9,201 nucleotides of DNA, from assembly GCA_031289865.1 (NCBI GenBank), contig JAITOQ010000002.1, forward strand, positions 1 through 9,201. Direction: 5' to 3'. Origin of the DNA: Clostridiales bacterium. Its GTDB lineage: Bacteria > Bacillota > Clostridia > Christensenellales > JAISNN01. Position numbers and translations under genes: made by a program. Shown here piece by piece: positions 1-6,213 of this stretch; the stretch's first letter is position 1; each line of letters begins with the position of its first letter. The notes under the pieces were generated by a model, which saw only the letters and a list, made by a program, of their open reading frames with translations, searched no databases and was not told where the DNA came from.

Positions 1-447
1 TCTCTGCGGCGAAACGATAGCGTCAACGTCGGAAAAGTCACAGCAAAGCGTAGTTCTGTACGCTCTGTCGCCCTTCTCCGTGATTTTGAGGCTCTCACGC
101 GCGAGAAAAAAGTCCTGTCCGTCCCCTGTAAATTTCAATTCCGCCTCGTATGCCGCATCGTATCGCTTACCGCCCGTCTCGACAAAAAAGCCGACGGCGA
201 GTGTGGACGAGGACGTATTTACATACAGACAATCATAATAACGCTTTTCTTGAAGTCCGCGCCCCATAAAAAGCTCTTGTATCATCTCCACGCAATCGAT
301 GACCGCGGTTTTTCCCGTCCCGTTTTGACCGTAAATTCCGATGATGTCGCACCCGTCGCGCTTTTTTGCGCGAACCTTAATGCGTCCGCTCAAGACGTTT
401 TTTATGTTTGCAAGGCGGATACTGTCTAATTTTACCGTGTAATTCAT
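1..447 (-). CDS. AAA family ATPase, N-terminal part (runs off left edge)
   Basis: The first 149 residues of a P-loop ATPase are visible, read from the ATG at 447; the rest lies outside the window. The N-terminus (MNYTVKLDSIRLANIKNV) is the usual beta-strand opening of RecF/SMC/OLD-like ATPases of the AAA_15/AAA_21 type. It is followed by a perfect Walker A, GQNGTGKT, at residues 40-47. Residues about 70-149 look like the antiparallel strands that follow the P-loop in this fold. AAGGA about 10 nt upstream supports the start. Walker B, the signature motif and any effector domain (for example TOPRIM or a nuclease) are not visible, so the role cannot be assigned; many relatives are DNA-repair or phage-defence ATPases. 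A terminator separates it from the upstream GH16 gene, so it is probably not in that operon. No promoter was clear. Confidence 0.8.
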   Translation of the reverse strand, partial: MNYTVKLDSIRLANIKNVLSGRIKVRAKKRDGCDIIGIYGQNGTGKTAVIDCVEMIQELFMGRGLQEKRYYDCLYVNTSSSTLAVGFFVETGGKRYDAAYEAELKFTGDGQDFFLARESLKITEKGDRAYRTTLCCDFSDVDAIVSPQR

Positions 448-463
448 AGTGTGTTTCCTTATC

Positions 464-497
464 AAAAAAGAGACCCTCTTTTTTTTAAGAGAGCCTC
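464..497 (-). terminator. Rho-independent terminator after the GH16 gene
   Basis: On the minus strand GAGGCTCTCTT (497-487) pairs with AAGAGGGTCTC (480-470) as an 11-bp stem with two G-U pairs. The loop is six A residues and a run of six T (469-464) follows. It lies 20 nt past the GH16 stop and ends before the next gene's ribosome binding site, so it should insulate the two genes. Confidence 0.8.
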
Positions 498-516
498 ATT
501 TTCATCATGCTTTATT

Positions 517-1500
517 TTATTTCTTAAAGAGTCTGTACGCCCAATCCAAGAACGACCAACCCATATCGTCTAAGGTCTTGATTTCGGATTTGTATTCGTC
601 CTTTTGATAAACCTTGACGCTCTTGATGACAAAATCGTTAGCCGCGCCGAAGTCGTTGCTGAATTCGCCGATATCTTGACTGTAAGGTCCTTGTACTCCC
701 GTACGGATTTCAACCGTCAAGCGAAGATATTCCGCTATTTTCGCTACGCCGCCGAATTTCGTCGCGTAGTACGGCTTTCCGTCCATATAAAAAACGTATT
801 CTTTCGGTGTCCAAAGAAGTCCGTAGGTGTGGAACTCGCCGTCGTATGGGTTGTTCTCCGTCGTGGAAACCGCGCCGTGACTCTGATAGAACGGCCAATC
901 ATATGCGTCGTAGTGGATTGCGTTTCCGAGGCTGTTAGGGGTAGAGGAGTTTTTAAAGGAGGATTCGTAGACGTCTATCTCGCTGCCGTCCATACCCTTT
1001 TTGCCGATACGTCCCGTGTTGGTCGATTGGAGCCAAAACGCCGACCACATACCGTCTCCCGTAGGGACTTTTACTTCTACTTCAAAGTATCCGAAGGCTT
1101 GATAAAACCCTTCTCCGGTTGTTGGATCACGCGAGTCTATACCGCCGGTAAAGACACCGTTTAGCGGACACAGCTCGTCCGTACAGACGTGGTTTTCACT
1201 CTGCACGGAATGTATGACCAACCCATCCGACGAACTAAAATCGATCATATCGGGACACCAATACTCGTATTTTCTGAGACCGTGTTTAACCGAATACCAG
1301 TAATTCTTATTTAACTCCTCCATGCTGGTGATCGACGCAAAGTCTACGTCCATAGTTGATTCCCACCCGTCGCCCGACACAAGGGACGGATAATTGTACT
1401 TCGCGGCGTCGATATCGAACCGGTCGGCTTTGCATGACGACAGTGAAAATATGAGAATCACAGACGCCAAAGCAATTGCTAAGATTTTTTGTTTTTTCAT
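517..1500 (-). CDS. GH16 family glycoside hydrolase (laminarinase-like), lipoprotein
   Basis: A 327-residue secreted enzyme predicted to cut internal beta-1,3 or mixed-linkage beta-glucan bonds outside the membrane. It has a lipoprotein signal peptide: MKKQK, a hydrophobic stretch, then the lipobox LSSC with Cys23 as the expected lipidation site. The GH16 catalytic motif is EIDVYE at 174-179 in the E-x-D-x-x-E form of the laminarinase branch: Glu174 nucleophile, Asp176, Glu179 acid/base. Other jelly-roll markers are GYFEVEVKVP (137-146), FWLQ (155-158) and the FHTYGLLWTPKEYVFYMDG strand pair (223-241). Length fits one catalytic domain with no carbohydrate-binding module. Cys82, Cys106 and Cys111 could form a disulphide. 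AGGAG 8 nt before the ATG supports the start. It lies 93 nt after the PII-like operon and no strong promoter was seen, so read-through from that operon is possible. The exact substrate (laminarin, lichenan, agar-type) cannot be told. Confidence 0.9.
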   Translation of the reverse strand: MKKQKILAIALASVILIFSLSSCKADRFDIDAAKYNYPSLVSGDGWESTMDVDFASITSMEELNKNYWYSVKHGLRKYEYWCPDMIDFSSSDGLVIHSVQSENHVCTDELCPLNGVFTGGIDSRDPTTGEGFYQAFGYFEVEVKVPTGDGMWSAFWLQSTNTGRIGKKGMDGSEIDVYESSFKNSSTPNSLGNAIHYDAYDWPFYQSHGAVSTTENNPYDGEFHTYGLLWTPKEYVFYMDGKPYYATKFGGVAKIAEYLRLTVEIRTGVQGPYSQDIGEFSNDFGAANDFVIKSVKVYQKDEYKSEIKTLDDMGWSFLDWAYRLFKK

Positions 1501-1530
1501 TGCAAGAACTCCTTTTTGTTTGTTTTTTAT

Positions 1531-1553
1531 AAAAAACGGATGTAAATTTTCCG
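1531..1553 (-). terminator. Weak candidate terminator after the PII-like operon
   Basis: On the minus strand CGGA and TCCG form only a 4-bp stem around a 9-nt loop, followed by TTTTTT. The stem is too short for confident termination. Read-through from the PII-like genes into the GH16 gene is therefore quite possible. Confidence 0.25.
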
Positions 1554-1593
1554 CTTTATATTCTATGATAAAATTAGATGTTTACCGTGCGCT

Positions 1594-1908
1594 CTAATAC
1601 TTTTTGAGCAATGTCATTCTCTCCACGGGCATACAAAAGCAAATCCCTTGCGCGGGCGTCGCCACGCCGACGCTTTCGCGCACCTCCGTCATGATTTTGT
1701 CCGCGACTTCCTTGTCGACAAGGCTTATGATCATTTCTTTTTCGGGTTCGTAATGAATCCCGTTTAGCTTGTACTGCGACCCCGCCGTACCGCGTGCGTT
1801 TATGATTGTCGCACCCTTTGCGCCGCAAGCACGCGTAATCTCTATCGCCTCTTCGCTGAAACCCGCGTTGACGATGATATAAAGTGCTTTTGTGTTTTCG
1901 TTTTCCAT
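1594..1908 (-). CDS. PII-like regulatory protein (second of a pair)
   Basis: A 104-residue soluble protein with a ferredoxin-like PII fold. ALYIIVNAGF (8-17) is the first strand, SEEAIEITRACGAKGATII the first helix and second strand, and the chain ends with GICFCMPVERM, the equivalent of the last PII strand. It is PII-like and not a true GlnB: it has no T-loop with the YRGAEY uridylylation motif, no TGxIGDGKI B-loop and no RxRTGE C-loop. In their place are a short G/S-rich turn (ARGTAGSQY) and an HYEPEKE segment. Small PII-like proteins of this kind commonly accompany DUF1538 transporters, which is the context here. By analogy with GlnK-AmtB it may bind and gate the transporter in response to a nucleotide; that is inference. 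GAGGAG 7 nt before the ATG supports the start, and the gap to the upstream paralogue is 12 nt. Confidence 0.85.
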   Translation of the reverse strand: MENENTKALYIIVNAGFSEEAIEITRACGAKGATIINARGTAGSQYKLNGIHYEPEKEMIISLVDKEVADKIMTEVRESVGVATPAQGICFCMPVERMTLLKKY

Positions 1909-1920
1909 AGTTTTCTCCTC

Positions 1921-2229
1921 TTAAAACTTTAAATCCTCTACGGGTATAGTGAATGCAATCCCCGTATTCGGCTTATCAAAATGAAATTTTTCGTTCAAAA
2001 GCTCAAACGCGCTGTCGGCTTTTGATTGTTTTATCAAACAAGTAATGACGACCTTGCTGTTTTCGGGGACAAGCCCGAAAGCCGCTAAAAAATCGTTCGC
2101 TTTGACAAAACCGCGCCCGTACACGACGTTAAACACCGTCGCGCCGACCTCCGTAAGTCCGACGATAAAGTTTTCTTTCAGCTTCCGCTCTCCGATCACA
2201 GTCAAAAAGACTATATCTCCGCTTTGCAT
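1921..2229 (-). CDS. PII-like regulatory protein (first of a pair)
   Basis: A 102-residue protein paralogous to the one that follows it. It opens with a hydrophobic strand (DIVFLTVIGE), continues with a helix and the strand GATVFNVVYGRG, and ends with GIAFTIPVEDLKF, matching GICFCMPVERM in its neighbour. This is the beta-alpha-beta-beta-alpha-beta pattern of the PII superfamily. The uridylylation tyrosine region and the canonical B- and C-loop ATP motifs are absent. The pair differs clearly in the loop between strands 2 and 3: here VVYGRGFVKANDFLAAFG, in the partner ARGTAGSQYKLNG. The two may therefore form a heteromer or bind different ligands. GAGGAG lies only 4 nt before the ATG, a tight but workable spacing. 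It is the middle gene of the operon, 58 nt after the DUF1538 gene. Confidence 0.83.
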   Translation of the reverse strand: MQSGDIVFLTVIGERKLKENFIVGLTEVGATVFNVVYGRGFVKANDFLAAFGLVPENSKVVITCLIKQSKADSAFELLNEKFHFDKPNTGIAFTIPVEDLKF

Positions 2230-2268
2230 AACGCTCCTCTTTTAATTTTTCGCTTTCCTTTTTAAATT

Positions 2269-2294
2269 ACAATCTATAACGGACAATCTATAAC
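2269..2294 (-). repeat. 12-bp tandem direct repeat at the DUF1538 stop codon
   Basis: acaatctataac occurs at 2269-2280 and again at 2283-2294, separated by 2 nt. On the coding strand the first copy reads through the TAG stop of the DUF1538 gene. It looks like a slippage duplication; the sequence suggests no further function. Confidence 0.7.
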
Positions 2295-3871
2295 AGATTT
2301 TCCAATTTGTCCAATTCGTTCGCAAGCGTTCCCTCCGGCGGGCGTTCCTCTGCAGTATCCCGCTCCGCGGTTTTTGCGTACTCCGTCTCTTGCGCGAGTC
2401 TTAACTCCTCCGCTATAGCCGCCGCTTTTGATTTCTTTAGCTTTAGAGAATATACGATACCGAGTGCTTGTACGGCTATGAGAGGCATTACGGAAATAAA
2501 ACCTATCGTGCCGAAGCCCGAAATCAAAACGTCTTGACCGAGGGATTGACTGACCCCGATTGCGAGCGGCGTCAAAAACGCCGAGGTTATCGCGCCGCTC
2601 GCGACCCCGCCCGAATCAAACGCAAGCCCCACGAAAAGCTTTGGAGTAAAAATCGTCATGACGAGTGCCGATATATAAAGCGGTATCAAAAACCACAAGA
2701 TATTGACGTTCGCCAAAACCTTTAGGAGCGAAATCAGTGCGGCTACGCCTATGCCGATCGCAAGCGTAAAGCGGATCGTGTTCTTTTTTATGTAGCCGTT
2801 TGTGATTTTTTCGACTTGTTCGCTGAGGACTGTGACCGACGGCTCGCTCAAGGTAATCGCGCCGCCGAGAACCAATCCGACGGGGAGCAAAAGCCATCTC
2901 AACCAATCCTTTCCCTCTTGTAGAAACGCCTTTCCGATATGCTGTCCCGCAATCGAAAACCCAAAGTCAACCCCCGTCAAAAAGATATATAATCCTATAT
3001 AGACCACCACGCTCGCCGCAAGGATACGGATGAGCTGTTTTTTGGGCAGTTTGATAAAAATCAACTGAAAAACCACAAATACGACGATAATGGGGACGAT
3101 CGCAAGCGCGATACTGCCGAGATTGCCGACAAGAATGTCTCCCAACGTGTGACCCGTGCCCGCAGTATGTGCCCTTGTTTTACTGTTGCCGATGAACAGT
3201 CCGTACAAAAAAACCACAATGATAGGACCTATAGACGCAATACCGATAATTCCGAAGCTGTCCTCGTTGGTCTTTGTCTTACTCATGGTCGCCGAAACGC
3301 CGAGCCCTAACGCGAGAATAAACGGTACGGACACGTCGCCCGTCGTCGCACCGCTCCCGTCAAAAGCGATTGCGACAAATTGATTCGGAATAAAAAATAC
3401 CGTGATAAAGATTATTCCGTAAAACAGCGCGAATATAAGCTTGATATTTATGTTTTTCATGACGCGGAACATCGCAAATCCGACCGCCGCGCCGACCCCC
3501 ACGCCTAAGAGCCAAACGAATACCGTGCTGCTTATCCTTTCGTTAATCAACGCAATCTGAACGCCGAGTACCGCAAGTGCGGGTTCGGCGACCGTCGCAA
3601 GCAAGCCGAACAAAAAGCCGAACAAGATGATGAATACGCCTTTTTTTAGTTTTACCAAAGAGCCGCCGACTAACTTCCCTATCGGGAGAATGCTCGCCTC
3701 CAAACCTATCAAAAGCAAGGTTTGACCGAAAATGACAAAAACATACCCGACCCCAAGCCGAAGATATTCCGCCGCGGACATCGGGAGGACAAAAACGCAT
3801 ACGACAACCATTACCGCGAGGAGCGGTAACGAAGAAATAACTACTTCTTTTAAGCTGCGTAAAAATCTCAT
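2288..3871 (-). CDS. DUF1538 family membrane transporter (internally duplicated)
   Basis: A 527-residue polytopic membrane protein with a clear internal duplication of about 248 residues. EPALAVLGVQI (96-106) matches EPSVTVLSEQV (343-353). AFDGSGATTG (169-178) matches AFDSGGVASG (417-426). FGIIGIASIGPIIVV (206-220) matches FGTIGFISVMPLIAV (453-467). The glutamate-proline and AFDxGG motifs inside membrane segments are probable substrate or ion sites. Residues 477-527 form a charged, Glu/Lys-rich cytoplasmic tail. From memory, DUF1538 proteins of Halomonas (UmpAB) have been reported as Na+(Li+,K+)/H+ antiporters; the substrate here is unproven. GAGG 6 nt before the ATG supports the start. It has its own promoter, and two PII-like genes follow in the same operon, which suggests effector-controlled transport. 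Confidence 0.9.
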   Translation of the reverse strand: MRFLRSLKEVVISSLPLLAVMVVVCVFVLPMSAAEYLRLGVGYVFVIFGQTLLLIGLEASILPIGKLVGGSLVKLKKGVFIILFGFLFGLLATVAEPALAVLGVQIALINERISSTVFVWLLGVGVGAAVGFAMFRVMKNINIKLIFALFYGIIFITVFFIPNQFVAIAFDGSGATTGDVSVPFILALGLGVSATMSKTKTNEDSFGIIGIASIGPIIVVFLYGLFIGNSKTRAHTAGTGHTLGDILVGNLGSIALAIVPIIVVFVVFQLIFIKLPKKQLIRILAASVVVYIGLYIFLTGVDFGFSIAGQHIGKAFLQEGKDWLRWLLLPVGLVLGGAITLSEPSVTVLSEQVEKITNGYIKKNTIRFTLAIGIGVAALISLLKVLANVNILWFLIPLYISALVMTIFTPKLFVGLAFDSGGVASGAITSAFLTPLAIGVSQSLGQDVLISGFGTIGFISVMPLIAVQALGIVYSLKLKKSKAAAIAEELRLAQETEYAKTAERDTAEERPPEGTLANELDKLENLL

Positions 3872-3943
3872 AGATGCCTCGATACCGATTTTACAGTATA
3901 TCCGAAATCATTGCCGTTCCCGCGAATTTCGATTGACCCATAT

Positions 3944-3972
3944 ATTATAATAGATAACTGAACAAAAAGCAA
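3944..3972 (-). promoter_or_regulatory. Sigma-70 promoter of the DUF1538/PII-like operon
   Basis: The minus strand has a perfect -10 TATAAT (3949-3944) and a weak -35 TTGCTT (3972-3967) at 17-nt spacing. The predicted start of transcription is near 3937, giving a 5' leader of about 65 nt. The weak -35 next to a perfect -10 would suit an activated promoter, but no operator was recognised. Confidence 0.55.
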
Positions 3973-4014
3973 GAGCTTTCCGAAAATTGTGTTGGATTTC
4001 CAAAAAAAGTTTAG

Positions 4015-4059
4015 AAAAAAGTCGATGTCATGATTCTTTTTTGTGACACCGACTTTTTT
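4015..4059 (-). terminator. Terminator after the amt-PII gene (bidirectional shape)
   Basis: On the minus strand GTCGGTGTCA (4053-4044) pairs with TGACATCGAC (4030-4021) with one G-U pair. A-tract and T-tract flanks (4059-4054 and 4020-4015) extend it to 16 bp, with a 13-nt loop. TTTTTT follows. It cleanly separates the amt-PII transcript from the DUF1538 promoter. Confidence 0.88.
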
Positions 4060-4096
4060 ATCCGCAATTTTCAACTTTCAACTTTCAATTTTCAAC
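4060..4096. repeat. ATCCGCAA-anchored heptad repeat (TTTCAAY)n
   Basis: The anchor ATCCGCAA (4060-4067) is followed by four 7-bp units: TTTCAAC, TTTCAAC, TTTCAAT, TTTCAAC (4069-4096). They end two bases before the amt-PII stop codon at 4099. The same anchor with different heptads occurs at 6195, 7624 (inverted) and 7798. Confidence 0.75.
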
Positions 4097-4098
4097 TT

Positions 4099-5841
4099 CT
4101 ATACTTCATCTTGTAATGCGTCGTAGCCCTCTTCGCCCGTACGGACGCGGATTACGTTTTCGACGTCATAGACAAAGATTTTTCCGTCGCCGATATGCCC
4201 CGTATAGAGAACCTTTTTAGCGGTATCTACCACGGTCTTTACGGGTACTTTACAGACCACGATTTCAACTTGGATTTTCGGCAAAAGGGTCATTTCGACG
4301 TCCGCACCGCGGTATTTCTCTGTCTTGCCCTTTTGCGCGCCGCAGCCTAAGACCTTTGTAATAGTCATACCCATTACGCCGATTTTGTTCATGGCTTCTT
4401 TTAACGCTTCAAATTTAGTTTCCTTACAGATAATCTCGACTTTTGAGATCTTGACGTCCGAAGCGACGCTTTTTGCCGTCTTGACTTGTACGGGAACAGC
4501 CGTGTCTATATGGACTTTTCCGTCCGGAATATCGATATCTATTCCGTCGTAAAGATCCTCAAACGAGGTTGAAAAGCCCGCATACGCGCTTACCAAGCCG
4601 TGCTCCGTGATATCGAGCCCCTTGATTTCATCTTCCTTTGAGACGCGAAGTCCGTGAAACTTTTTGATTAAGAAGAACACGAGGGTCATAGTCGCGATAA
4701 CCCAAGCCGCAATGGCGATTACGCCCAACAGCTGTACGCCGAACTGTCTAAGCCCGCCGCCGTAAAAAAGACCCGTACTTGTCGAGAAAAGTCCGACCAT
4801 AAGCGTACCTAAGATACCGCATACCCCGTGTACCGAAACCGCGCCGACGGGATCGTCGATATGTAATTTTAGGTCGATCACCTCGACCGCGACGACGACG
4901 ACTATACCCGCTATAAGACCGATAACCGTAGCTCCGAGCGCGTCCACGTCGGAGCAGCCCGCTGTGATAGCGACAAGCCCCGCAAGCGCGCCGTTAAGCG
5001 TCATAGAGACGTCGGGTTTTTTGTTTTTTATCCATGTGAACGCCATAGTTGCCACACACGCGACCGCGGGAGCAATGGTGGTATTCACAAAGATACGCGC
5101 CAATTGTTCTATAGAGGTTGCCGCCGCACCGTTAAAGCCGTACCAACCGAACCAAAGTATAAAGACGCCGAGCGCGGCAATCGCGAGATTGTGTCCGGGA
5201 ATAGCGACGGATTTGATAGTCCCGTCCTTTTGCTTTCTGTATTTTCCGAGACGCGGTTTGAGAAAGAGCGCGCCTACACACGCGGTGATACCGCCCACCA
5301 TGTGGATTGCCGCAGATCCCGCAAAATCAACGAAGTCAAGCCCGACAAGCCAGCCCGCGCTATTCCAAACCCAGCCCGCTTCAATCGGATAGATGACCGC
5401 GCTGATAATCAAGCTGTAGATACAGTATGCGGAGAATTTCGTTCTCTCCGCCATCGCGCCCGACACGATCGTCGCCGCCGTCGCCGCAAATACGAGATTA
5501 AAAACGAAACTCGACGCTATCTCCGGATCGTTTAGGCGAAAAAATATGTCGAGATTCGGTACGCCGAATATCCCCGCGACATAATCCGCGCCCATCATGA
5601 GTCCGAAACCGAGTGTCATAAACACGACCGTACCGATAGCGAAATCCATGAGATTTTTCATGATGATGTTGCCCGCGTTTTTGGCTCTCGTCAATCCCGA
5701 CTCCACCATCGCGAAACCGCACTGCATAAAAAACACCAGCGCAGCCCCAAGTAGAAACCAAATCGCAAAGATTAGTCCCTCCGTTGCCTCAAGACTTGTC
5801 GTCAAGCCCGCTACTAAGTCTTCTAAATCTGTTAAACCCAT
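4099..5841 (-). CDS. amtB: Ammonium transporter fused to a C-terminal PII (GlnK-like) domain
   Basis: A 580-residue fusion. Residues 1 to about 415 are a complete Amt channel: the family signature starts at DFAGSAAIH (172-180), the pore twin histidines are His180 and His338 (VHGVCGILG), Asp172 is present, and the conserved tail EIKGLDITEHG (405-415) is intact. A linker of roughly 45 residues leads to a full PII domain (about 465-577). It keeps Gln503 (GlnB Gln39), the B-loop TGHIGDGK (547-554) and the C-loop RVRTGE (565-570), so it should bind ATP/ADP and 2-oxoglutarate. With a constant 464-residue offset from E. coli GlnB, the uridylylated Tyr51 is replaced by Val515 (YRGADV). The regulator is thus permanently tethered beneath its own channel. 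AAGGAGGG 6 nt before the ATG supports the start. It is monocistronic, between an attenuator-like leader and a strong terminator. The amtB symbol covers only the transporter part. Confidence 0.93.
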   Translation of the reverse strand: MGLTDLEDLVAGLTTSLEATEGLIFAIWFLLGAALVFFMQCGFAMVESGLTRAKNAGNIIMKNLMDFAIGTVVFMTLGFGLMMGADYVAGIFGVPNLDIFFRLNDPEIASSFVFNLVFAATAATIVSGAMAERTKFSAYCIYSLIISAVIYPIEAGWVWNSAGWLVGLDFVDFAGSAAIHMVGGITACVGALFLKPRLGKYRKQKDGTIKSVAIPGHNLAIAALGVFILWFGWYGFNGAAATSIEQLARIFVNTTIAPAVACVATMAFTWIKNKKPDVSMTLNGALAGLVAITAGCSDVDALGATVIGLIAGIVVVVAVEVIDLKLHIDDPVGAVSVHGVCGILGTLMVGLFSTSTGLFYGGGLRQFGVQLLGVIAIAAWVIATMTLVFFLIKKFHGLRVSKEDEIKGLDITEHGLVSAYAGFSTSFEDLYDGIDIDIPDGKVHIDTAVPVQVKTAKSVASDVKISKVEIICKETKFEALKEAMNKIGVMGMTITKVLGCGAQKGKTEKYRGADVEMTLLPKIQVEIVVCKVPVKTVVDTAKKVLYTGHIGDGKIFVYDVENVIRVRTGEEGYDALQDEV

Positions 5842-5921
5842 ACAAAACCCTCCTTAAACATAAATTTTTTTATTTCCCGACTCCGCGAAGCGTATGGTAT
5901 TTTCTGCGCGGACAACGGTTA

Positions 5922-6020
5922 TCAAATTAAAAAAAACGGCATACCTCCCTCATATAGGAAGATACGCCGTTGTACCCGACCGAAAAAAAAAACGAAAAGA
6001 CGCCCTAAACCGTACGACAT
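5922..6020 (-). CDS. Putative 32-residue leader peptide of amt-PII
   Basis: A short ORF starting with MSYGLGRLFVFFFGRVQRR and ending GGMPFFLI, closed by tandem TGA TAA stops. AAGGAG ends exactly 6 nt before its ATG, and the start lies only about 23 nt from the predicted RNA 5' end. It spans both leader terminators and stops just past the second U-tract, the geometry of an attenuation leader peptide. Its seven Phe codons partly reflect the U-tracts, so composition alone is not proof of a Phe sensor. The start codon sits in the apical loop of terminator 1, so initiating ribosomes would disrupt that hairpin. No homologue is recognised; it could be a chance ORF. Confidence 0.45.
   Translation of the reverse strand: MSYGLGRLFVFFFGRVQRRIFLYEGGMPFFLI
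5929..5970 (-). terminator. Leader terminator 2 upstream of amt-PII
   Basis: On the minus strand ACGGCGTATCTTCC (5970-5957) pairs with GGGAGGTATGCCGT (5949-5936): 14 bp with three G-U pairs around a 7-nt loop, followed by a run of T to 5929. It lies inside the transcribed leader, about 90 nt before the amt-PII start. Confidence 0.8.
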
Positions 6021-6040
6021 TGTACGCTCCTTGCGTCTTT
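5983..6040 (-). terminator. Leader terminator 1 upstream of amt-PII
   Basis: A perfect 8-bp outer stem, AAAGACGC (6040-6033) with GCGTCTTT (6003-5996), encloses an internal loop and a 5-bp inner stem, CGTAC (6026-6022) with GTACG (6015-6011). The apical hexaloop is AATGTC. A run of ten T (5992-5983) follows. The internal loop carries AAGGAG and the hexaloop carries ATG, the start signals of the putative leader peptide. The hairpin begins within a few nt of the predicted RNA 5' end. Confidence 0.78.
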
Positions 6041-6049
6041 AATGCTAAG

Positions 6050-6079
6050 ATAATAACACAATTACGGTATGTGTGTCAA
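6050..6079 (-). promoter_or_regulatory. Sigma-70 promoter of amt-PII
   Basis: The minus strand carries a perfect -35 TTGACA (6079-6074), an 18-nt spacer and -10 TATTAT (6055-6050). A/T-rich tracts just upstream (6091-6110), shared with the previous gene's terminator, could act as an UP element. The predicted transcription start is near 6043. Confidence 0.8.
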
Positions 6080-6090
6080 CCGTTTTTGCG

Positions 6091-6169
6091 AAAAAAAATA
6101 AAAATTTTACTTTTTCCATAAAAAGTAAGGAGCGGCGCAATCATCAAATGTGATAAATTGCACCGCCCC
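6091..6169 (-). terminator. Two-hairpin terminator after the ATPase gene
   Basis: The first hairpin on the minus strand (6169-6129) pairs about 18 bp: GGGGCGGTGCAAT with ATTGCGCCGCTCC, plus ATCA with TGAT around a CATT loop, with G-U pairs and a small internal bulge. It abuts a second, perfect 9-bp hairpin, TTACTTTTT-ATGG-AAAAAGTAA (6128-6107), and a T-rich run (6104-6091). Together they give a strong stop before the amt-PII promoter. Confidence 0.8.
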
Positions 6170-6194
6170 CGTCGGCGAACACACTCGCTTTTTA

Positions 6195-6213
6195 TCCGCA
6201 ATTCTGCATTCTC
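6195..6213. repeat. Short ATCCGCAA-anchored heptad copy at the ATPase stop
   Basis: ATCCGCAA (6195-6202), preceded by CTTTTT as at 4060, is followed by TTCTGCA and a partial second unit. It runs into the ATPase stop codon (6212-6214), so the repeat supplies part of the gene's end. Confidence 0.6.

Larger units (their letters stand above)
5842..6043 (-). promoter_or_regulatory. Long amt-PII leader with two tandem attenuators
   Basis: About 200 nt separate the predicted transcription start (near 6043) from the amt-PII ATG. The leader holds, in order, terminator 1 almost at the RNA 5' end, a candidate 32-codon ORF across both terminators, terminator 2, then an A/T-rich segment with the amt-PII ribosome binding site. 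ACAACGG (5973-5967) and CCGTTGT (5918-5912) flank terminator 2. Their pairing would use bases of its 5' arm, giving a possible anti-terminator. This layout points to conditional termination. I do not recognise a known riboswitch class. Confidence 0.65.

Noticed and set aside
604..1164. 186-codon open frame on the plus strand
   Set aside because: Antisense to the well-supported GH16 gene, no ribosome binding site, no recognisable domain.
5104..5535. Plus-strand open frames opposite the amt gene (also 4964-5392)
   Set aside because: Shadows of a conserved Amt coding sequence with arginine-rich or low-complexity translations.
5929..5970. Second hairpin of an ANTAR dual-hairpin motif
   Set aside because: Its loop is 5 or 7 nt depending on the closing pair and lacks A at position 1 with G at position 4; it is better described as a plain terminator.
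5894..6121. 75-codon plus-strand open frame in the amt leader
   Set aside because: It runs through two terminators and the promoter in antisense, is Lys-rich because of A-tracts, and has no ribosome binding site.
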